Positions 14,975 to 19,097 of a stretch of DNA of 19,097 bases are shown piece after piece. The position numbers and the translations under genes are program-made. The DNA comes from Cellvibrionaceae bacterium. GTDB lineage: Bacteria > Pseudomonadota > Gammaproteobacteria > Pseudomonadales > Cellvibrionaceae. The stretch spans positions 1 to 19,097 of the forward strand of contig JAGKXA010000067.1 in the NCBI GenBank assembly GCA_021151615.1, read 5' to 3'. The number at the start of each line of letters is the position of its first letter. The first letter of the stretch is position 1. The notes under the pieces were generated by a model. It had not been told where the DNA came from and did no database searches. It saw only the letters and a program-made list of their open reading frames with translations.

Positions 14975-16006
14975 TTAGTGATCTTGGATTTTCTGTTGCA
15001 ATTTTGCCCAGACCAATTCGGCGTTGATACTGGTCATGCATTGCGGTGTATCTATGCTGTGCTCGGGTAGCCATTTGCAGTGGCGTTTGTGGCAGGGCAT
15101 ACAATCCAGGGGCTCGGGCATTTGTAGATTGCAGGTGTGATCGCCAATTAAACCCACTTTAGCAGGGGAGGTCGCGCCGTAGAGTGCGATCGTAGGGGTT
15201 TCCAGGGCGCCAGCAAGATGGGAGAATCCCGTATCCAAACCTATAACACCCGCTGCCTCAACCAGCTTTTCAGCAATAGTGGTAATAGACAAGCGCTGTT
15301 CCGGGCGAGATGCTTCAGGGCAACTGGCAATAATGCTGTCGGCGATGGCTTGTTCTTCAGCGCTACCCCAAATTATTTCCACCTGGTAACCCGCGTTGAT
15401 GGCAATTTGCGTTAACGCTTTCCACTCGCTCGCCGCCCAGAGTTTGGTGACCCAACTGGTACCAATTATAAAAATCAGTTTGCGCGGATTTTTTTGGATA
15501 TGAGTGAAGTTCTGGTTGATGCCAAAATTCAATTTTGGACCTGGTGTAAAACCCAGTGCTTTGCCAGCCAGTTGGCGGGTGCGCTCCACTGCATGTTGTT
15601 CTTTATCGACAACAAACGTCTTGTGGTAAAACCAGTGGCTTACAGGTTCGCGCGCCGAGAGCTTATCGTAGCCGCTGATCAGGGAGCCCTTGGCGCATTT
15701 TGCAATGACAGCACTTTTTAACAGGCCCTGCACGTCCAGAACCAGGTCATAGGTTTGCGAGCGCAGTTCGCGTCGCCAGGCGATAAACTCCCGCCAGTCT
15801 GCACGGGTGCGGCTTTTAACCCAGCGGCGCAGGTGGATGGGGATGACCTTGTTAATAGCCGGGTGCCAATCCACAATTTCTTTAAAACCATCTTCCACTA
15901 CCCAATCTATTTCTGCATCGGGAAGATGCCTTTTAATGTCGCTGATGGCGGGGAAGGTGTGGAAAATATCGCCCATGGAGGACATTTTGATGAGCAGTAT
16001 GCGCAT
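14975..16006 (-). CDS. waaC: Lipopolysaccharide heptosyltransferase I
   Basis: A GT9-family enzyme of 343 residues that adds the first L-glycero-D-manno-heptose from ADP-heptose to Kdo2-lipid A at the cytoplasmic face. The N-terminus MRILLIKMSSMGD gives catalytic D13, as in E. coli WaaC. DWVVEDGF..I.DWHPAI...IP...RRWVKS and REPVSHWFYH...EQHAVERTR also track WaaC closely. The C-terminal half has the GTSW motif, the ADP-heptose-binding GLDTGFSHLAGAL block and IALYGATSPAKVG. The C-terminus carries a cysteine cluster (LDCMPCHKRHC...QC) absent from E. coli WaaC as I recall it. ATG 16006 restores the standard family N-terminus; an in-frame TTG at 16021 would add five residues and is less likely. 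The gene is second in the envelope operon, 51 bases after the DUF6165 gene. Confidence 0.9.
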   Translation of the reverse strand: MRILLIKMSSMGDIFHTFPAISDIKRHLPDAEIDWVVEDGFKEIVDWHPAINKVIPIHLRRWVKSRTRADWREFIAWRRELRSQTYDLVLDVQGLLKSAVIAKCAKGSLISGYDKLSAREPVSHWFYHKTFVVDKEQHAVERTRQLAGKALGFTPGPKLNFGINQNFTHIQKNPRKLIFIIGTSWVTKLWAASEWKALTQIAINAGYQVEIIWGSAEEQAIADSIIASCPEASRPEQRLSITTIAEKLVEAAGVIGLDTGFSHLAGALETPTIALYGATSPAKVGLIGDHTCNLQMPEPLDCMPCHKRHCKWLPEHSIDTPQCMTSINAELVWAKLQQKIQDH

Positions 16007-16057
16007 GGGCGAGTTCTTCAATAAAACGGTGGCAAAAATCGCAGCGTTGAGCGGGGG

Positions 16058-16453
16058 TTATTGATAATTTTTGTATGACTTTTCCTCGATCAGTTCAGAA
16101 CCGAAGGCGAGGTTGATATCTTTTTTCACAGCGGCGCGTTTGTCGTTGGTGAAATACACGGCGCGCGCCAACTGGATAAATTTATCGCTGAAATCTTTAT
16201 CGCGTTCGCAATCGCGAATGTCATCTTCAATCACCCACAATTCCTGGTTGATATCTTTCAGGGATTTTTTCAGTGGCTCCAACTTGGCCTGGCCGGTGGC
16301 GTCGAGCAGCTCATTGACCTTGTCATTGAGGATATTCAATTCATGGGTAACGTTTTTGAGTTTGGTTTCATCGCCGATATGCACGGCTTTGATTTCCAGG
16401 ATGGTGATTTTGTCGATCAGTTCGCCGAGGGAAATAGGGGCTTGGATCAGCAT
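16058..16453 (-). CDS. DUF6165 family protein
   Basis: A 131-residue soluble, highly charged helical protein. The N-terminal signature APISLGELIDKITILEIKA (5-23) and the long heptad-like helices that follow (about 33-75) match a family annotated DUF6165, often found beside LPS-core or glycosyltransferase genes. Its biochemical role is unknown to me. A small coiled-coil partner for a glycosyltransferase or kinase in the same operon is possible but unproven. It is the first gene of the envelope operon, with a plausible promoter 35-65 bases upstream. The ribosome-binding site before the ATG is weak (AGAGAA). Confidence 0.82.
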   Translation of the reverse strand: MLIQAPISLGELIDKITILEIKAVHIGDETKLKNVTHELNILNDKVNELLDATGQAKLEPLKKSLKDINQELWVIEDDIRDCERDKDFSDKFIQLARAVYFTNDKRAAVKKDINLAFGSELIEEKSYKNYQ

Positions 16454-16487
16454 GGGTGTGTTCTCTGCGGAATTTTTTGAGGCCGTG

Positions 16488-16517
16488 ATTCTAGCAAATC
16501 AATCTGCATGTAGCGAA
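16488..16517 (-). promoter_or_regulatory. Candidate promoter of the envelope operon
   Basis: The minus strand shows TTCGCT (16517-16512) and TAGAAT (16493-16488), 18 bases apart, upstream of the DUF6165 gene that leads seven closely spaced genes. The -10 is good and the -35 is poor. No other promoter-like pair is seen nearer to the gene. Confidence 0.35.
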
Positions 16518-16524
16518 TGGAGAA

Positions 16525-16592
16525 ATCCCTCCTCCCTTATCAGGGGGAGGAGCTTTACTCACTCCCTTTATTTGATGGGAGGGGTGGGGTTA
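16525..16592. repeat. Hairpin-rich extragenic repeat, possible terminator
   Basis: CTCCTCCC (16529-16536) pairs perfectly with GGGAGGAG (16545-16552) around an 8-base loop. Next to it, CTCCC (16563-16567) can pair with GGGAG (16580-16584). The block ends in a G-rich GGGGTGGGGTTAG tract that reaches the 3' end of the persulfide dioxygenase gene. Its C/T-rich and G-rich halves resemble dispersed extragenic palindromes. It could end the sulfide operon transcript, but only TTT follows the stem on the minus strand, so it is a poor intrinsic terminator. Confidence 0.5.
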
Positions 16593-17285
16593 GTTTTTAC
16601 CACAAGCCCGGTTGGCGGGCACGGCGATATCCATCAGTGCCGGGTTAGGTAGCTTGAGGTTGCGCATAAATTCCACATAGGCGTTGAGCTCCTTGAGTTG
16701 CAAGCGGGGATTGTGTTGTTTTTCCTCGCCAATCGTACTCACCTGCCATCCTTTATAGTCGTGGCCAGGGTAAACCCAGGTCTGCTCGGGCAGGGTCAAT
16801 AGCTTGTTAAACAGGCTGTCATACTGGGCTTCCGCGCTGCCGTTCTGGAAATCCGTCCGGCCTGTGCCGCGAATTAAAAGGGTATCACCGGTGAAAATAT
16901 AGGCTTGCCCCGCAGTTTCCAGTAAGTAGGAGTAGGAGTCGTCGGTGTGGCCCGGGGTGTAAATCGCCTTGAGTTGGAGTTGGCCAATGGAAATCAAATC
17001 CCCGTCTTTGATACCAGCGGATACACACGCGGAATTTGCCTCTTCTCCCAGCAGGGTTTTGCAACCGGTTATTGCACGCAATTCGCCAGCGCCGGTAATG
17101 TGATCGGCGTGGGTGTGAGTGTCCAGGGCATACACCAAGGTTAGCCCCAGCTCCCGTAATAGTTGCAAATACTTGGGAACCTCGGTTTTTACCGTATCTA
17201 TGAGTGCTGCTTCGCGAGTCTCCTCGCAGGCAATTAAATAGCTGTAAGTCGAGGATTCACGTTCAAACAATTGACGAAAAATCAT
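16590..17285 (-). CDS. ETHE1-type persulfide dioxygenase
   Basis: A 231-residue metallo-beta-lactamase-fold enzyme that oxidises glutathione persulfide to sulfite and glutathione with O2, using mononuclear iron. Landmarks are THTHADH (H57, H59, D61, H62), PGHTDD (H113), TGDTL (D134) and PGHDY (H175). The persulfide dioxygenase hallmarks GTGRTDFQ (140-147) and PANRACG near the C-terminus separate it from glyoxalase II and lactamases. ATG 17285 has AAGGAG 6 bases upstream and overlaps the TauE/SafE stop as ATGA, so translation is coupled; a longer TTG start at 17315 is rejected. It is the last gene of the sulfide operon, equivalent to Blh of the BigR operon. Its product, sulfite, is the likely cargo of the exporter encoded next to it. 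Confidence 0.93.
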   Translation of the reverse strand: MIFRQLFERESSTYSYLIACEETREAALIDTVKTEVPKYLQLLRELGLTLVYALDTHTHADHITGAGELRAITGCKTLLGEEANSACVSAGIKDGDLISIGQLQLKAIYTPGHTDDSYSYLLETAGQAYIFTGDTLLIRGTGRTDFQNGSAEAQYDSLFNKLLTLPEQTWVYPGHDYKGWQVSTIGEEKQHNPRLQLKELNAYVEFMRNLKLPNPALMDIAVPANRACGKN

Positions 17286-18100
17286 AGGTAGCTCCTTATC
17301 AGGGTAATTACACAAACAAGAATCAGGCTGACCGCGAAGCTTTTCTGCAGGAGCGCGTTGGCGACCTTGCGGCTGATTTTCTGCCCGATCAACATGCCCA
17401 ACAAGCCACCGGCGACAATCAACATCAGCGCTGAAAAGTCGTCTGGCCGATAAATAAAAAAGTGGCTGATAAATCCGGTACTGCTGATGACCGCAATAAT
17501 CATCAGCGAGGTGCTTACCGCCTGTGCCATGCTGATGGCACTGAGTGCCAGCAGTAGCGGCACGATTAAAAACCCGCCACCAACGCCAAATAACCCGGAC
17601 AGTAGTCCGACGGCCAGTCCGCCAACCAGCAGGCCGCTCACGCAGCGGGGACGCAATTCAAACTGCCCCGAATGGCTGAGCGCACAGGTCATTTCCGGTG
17701 CGGGCGTCTCGGTAAAGTTGCTGGCGCGTACCCAGTTGGTGGATGCAGGATCGCGCGCCGCGCCGCGCCACATGCGCAGGGCGATAATGACCGCCAGCAA
17801 GCAAAAACCGATAATTACTGCATCTGCCGGTAATCGCAGCGCCAGCCATTGGCCGAGTGGGGCAGTTACCGCACCCGCCAGCGCCAAAATAACGCCAGGC
17901 ATCCACAAGATTGACTTGCCGCCAAGGCTGTTGCGCACACTGGCAAAGAGCGTGGTTGCCGCCACAGCCGCGAGCGAAATACCTGTGGCTTCTCCCAGCG
18001 TCATACCCGCCAATAATAGGAGCGGAACTGCAAATACCGAGCCGCCCGCGCCGGTCAAACCCAGTACCAGCCCGATAACCAGGCCAATCAATAGCAACAT
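17282..18100 (-). CDS. TauE/SafE-family sulfite exporter
   Basis: A 272-residue inner-membrane protein of the TauE/SafE (DUF81) family with two homologous halves. Each half starts with a glycine-rich re-entrant motif, GLTGAGGSVFAVP (14-26) and GLFGVGGGFLIVP (169-181). The halves are separated by a polar loop (about 111-152) containing basic and acidic residues. About eight hydrophobic segments are visible. Members export sulfite, sulfoacetate or other small anions. Next to a persulfide dioxygenase and rhodanese, sulfite export is the natural reading, but the substrate is inferred from context. GAGAGG lies 8 bases before the ATG. The 3' end overlaps the persulfide dioxygenase start by 4 bases (ATGA). 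Confidence 0.9.
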   Translation of the reverse strand: MLLLIGLVIGLVLGLTGAGGSVFAVPLLLLAGMTLGEATGISLAAVAATTLFASVRNSLGGKSILWMPGVILALAGAVTAPLGQWLALRLPADAVIIGFCLLAVIIALRMWRGAARDPASTNWVRASNFTETPAPEMTCALSHSGQFELRPRCVSGLLVGGLAVGLLSGLFGVGGGFLIVPLLLALSAISMAQAVSTSLMIIAVISSTGFISHFFIYRPDDFSALMLIVAGGLLGMLIGQKISRKVANALLQKSFAVSLILVCVITLIRSYL

Positions 18101-18152
18101 GAGGTGATCCTCTCTGTCGTTTTTTTTGTGTCGAGTTTCAAGGAGCCAGCGG

Positions 18153-18680
18153 TTAGCGATTCCAGGGCATGCGGGCGATGAGCATTCCCATCATGCAGGT
18201 ATCGGTAATACCGGCGAACATCAAACCGGCACCGACAAAACCCGAGAGCAGGAAAAAGCTCACGCTAACCTGAAACCCGAGGACTACCCCGAGCAGCACC
18301 AAAAATCCGGCGGCGATGCGCACTTGTCGCTCCAGCGACATCACACCCTTGCCTTCATTCAAAGGGATATTGGCTGCTTTCACCGCATTAATCCCACCCT
18401 CGATAACAATCAATTCCGCATCGACTTTTCCGTGCAATTGTTCTGCGGCCATTTGCGCACGCTTGCCACCCTGGCAGAGCAGATAAACGCAGCTGCCGTT
18501 TTTGCCGCGTTTGGCGATTTCGTTTTGCAAACGTTCCGGTGTTAATTCATGCAGCGGAATATGCAGGCTGTCGGGCATATGGGCCGCTTTAATTTCTGCG
18601 GGGGTGCGCACATCCACTATGCAGGTATCGGCCGATTTGTTAGCCATTAAGTCCTGGGGATTGATGTGTTTGTGACTCAT
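18153..18680 (-). CDS. ygaP: Rhodanese fused to YgaP-type membrane segment
   Basis: A 175-residue protein that moves sulfane sulfur. Residues 5-110 are a single rhodanese domain: CIVDVRTPAEI at the start, and active-site loop CQGGKR with C69 as the persulfide-carrying cysteine. Residues 112-175 hold two membrane helices, near 119-136 and 140-157, in the conserved pattern RQVRIAAG...FFLLSGFVGAGL.FAG...MPWNR, which matches E. coli YgaP in order and length. The rhodanese domain faces the cytoplasm in YgaP. GAGG lies 5 bases upstream of the ATG. It follows the ArsR-family gene by 37 bases, the same pair as ygaV-ygaP in E. coli. It likely passes sulfur to or from glutathione for the dioxygenase downstream. 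Confidence 0.93.
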   Translation of the reverse strand: MSHKHINPQDLMANKSADTCIVDVRTPAEIKAAHMPDSLHIPLHELTPERLQNEIAKRGKNGSCVYLLCQGGKRAQMAAEQLHGKVDAELIVIEGGINAVKAANIPLNEGKGVMSLERQVRIAAGFLVLLGVVLGFQVSVSFFLLSGFVGAGLMFAGITDTCMMGMLIARMPWNR

Positions 18681-18717
18681 AGAAACCTCGGTGTTGTGGG
18701 TTCGTTTAGTGGATCAA

Positions 18718-19035
18718 CTATTCAGCGGGACAGTAAATGGATTGCAGCACCGCGATAATTTTTTGCGCTTCATCGCCCTGTAGCGAGTAGTAAACCGTTT
18801 GGGCTTCCTTGCGCGTCGCTACCAACCCGGCTTCGCGCAGGCTGGCCAGATGTTGCGACAGGGCGGATTGGCTCAGCGGAACCCGGGTATTGAGTTCACC
18901 CACGGAAAGCTCGCCGTTAATCAGTGTGCACAGAATCATCAGGCGGTTCTCATTGGCCAGGGCTTTGAGCAAACTCGCGGCGGCTTGCGCGTGCTCTTGC
19001 ATGGCTTGCAGGGATTGGGAATTGGTAGTGCCCAT
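18718..19035 (-). CDS. ygaV: YgaV/BigR-type ArsR-family sulfide-responsive repressor
   Basis: A 105-residue winged-helix repressor of the ArsR family. The recognition region is ELSVGELNTRVPLSQSALSQ (42-61), followed by HLASLREAGLV and the wing (RKEAQTVYYSL). C36, in LMILC, and C102, in SIYCP, are 66 residues apart. That spacing equals the reactive pair in SqrR and BigR, which form a disulfide or tetrasulfide with persulfide and release DNA; metal-binding ArsR motifs such as ELCVCDL are absent. It is the first gene of the sulfide operon and should repress its own promoter, which lies partly beyond the window edge. The ATG at 19035 is the family start; its ribosome-binding site is weak. Confidence 0.92.
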   Translation of the reverse strand: MGTTNSQSLQAMQEHAQAAASLLKALANENRLMILCTLINGELSVGELNTRVPLSQSALSQHLASLREAGLVATRKEAQTVYYSLQGDEAQKIIAVLQSIYCPAE

Positions 19036-19074
19036 AAGGATCTCGTCAGTATCTTTGGAGGTGGATTAAGGATC

Positions 19075-19080
19075 ATTGTA
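19075..19080 (-). promoter_or_regulatory. Candidate -10 element of the sulfide operon
   Basis: The minus strand reads TACAAT at 19080-19075 in an AT-rich stretch (19071-19097) 40 bases upstream of the repressor gene. The matching -35 would lie beyond the window end. BigR-family operators are AT-rich imperfect palindromes overlapping the -10, so the sequence here may also be the operator, but only part of it is visible. Confidence 0.4.
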
Positions 19081-19097
19081 TTAGAAAATATTAAATT

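Noticed and set aside
16071..16652. Plus-strand frame across the DUF6165 gene and its upstream repeat
   Set aside because: Serine/leucine-rich shadow of a charged helical protein on the other strand, running through an intergenic hairpin element; not a gene.
17286..17315. Upstream TTG start for the persulfide dioxygenase
   Set aside because: The ATG at 17285 has an AAGGAG ribosome-binding site and the ATGA overlap, and gives the standard family N-terminus.
17487..18107. Plus-strand 206-codon frame opposite the TauE/SafE gene
   Set aside because: Low-complexity proline, serine and alanine-rich translation typical of an antisense reading of a membrane protein gene.

Overview
The window looks like a chromosomal segment of a Gram-negative gammaproteobacterium. 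A Cellvibrio-like or related marine/soil lineage is my guess; it rests on overall gene style, not on a marker gene. Support for a Gram-negative host is an E. coli-length ValS, a WaaC heptosyltransferase, a WaaP-type LPS kinase domain and a YejM/PbgA-type inner-membrane sulfatase-fold protein. Except for tRNA-Ser, the Stealth gene and a dead transposase, every gene is on the minus strand.

Layout. (1) 1-322: tRNA-Ser(GCU), its terminator, a REP-like palindromic unit and a bidirectional terminator shared with valS. (2) 323-3181: valS. (3) 3382-4395: a Stealth-family sugar-phosphate transferase on the plus strand. (4) About 4400-5899: a decayed insertion sequence with an IS5-type transposase broken by frameshifts and stops. 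It is bounded by candidate 13-bp imperfect terminal inverted repeats and a 9-bp direct repeat that overlaps the Stealth stop codon. (5) 6042-6566: an AT-rich orphan gene for a small secreted beta-rich protein. (6) 6724-16453: a tightly packed minus-strand cell-envelope operon read as DUF6165, waaC, YejM-like sulfatase, CDP-glycerol glycerophosphotransferase-like protein, GT4 glycosyltransferase, an LPS-kinase/glycoside-hydrolase-like fusion and an LTA-synthase-like phosphoglycerol transferase. (7) 16454-16589: a hairpin-rich, repeat-like intergenic element. (8) 16590-19035: a sulfide/persulfide operon read as a YgaV/BigR-type repressor, YgaP rhodanese, TauE/SafE exporter and ETHE1-type persulfide dioxygenase.

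How the genes work together. The envelope operon starts with inner-core LPS heptose transfer (WaaC) and adds a kinase of the core-heptose type, a sugar transferase, a cytoplasmic-type glycerophosphate transferase and two periplasmic-facing alkaline-phosphatase-fold enzymes. My inference is that it builds a phosphate- or glycerophosphate-decorated LPS core or related surface glycan. The most unusual member is the WaaP-like kinase fused to a TIM-barrel glycosidase-like domain that appears to lack the usual acid/base glutamate. The sulfide operon is a textbook persulfide detoxification set: the repressor carries two cysteines 66 residues apart, as in SqrR/BigR, and the downstream enzymes oxidise persulfide, move sulfane sulfur and export sulfite.

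Several starts were moved inward from the longest open frame because a better ribosome-binding site or conserved N-terminus supports the internal codon (persulfide dioxygenase, WaaC, CDP-glycerol transferase, kinase fusion).
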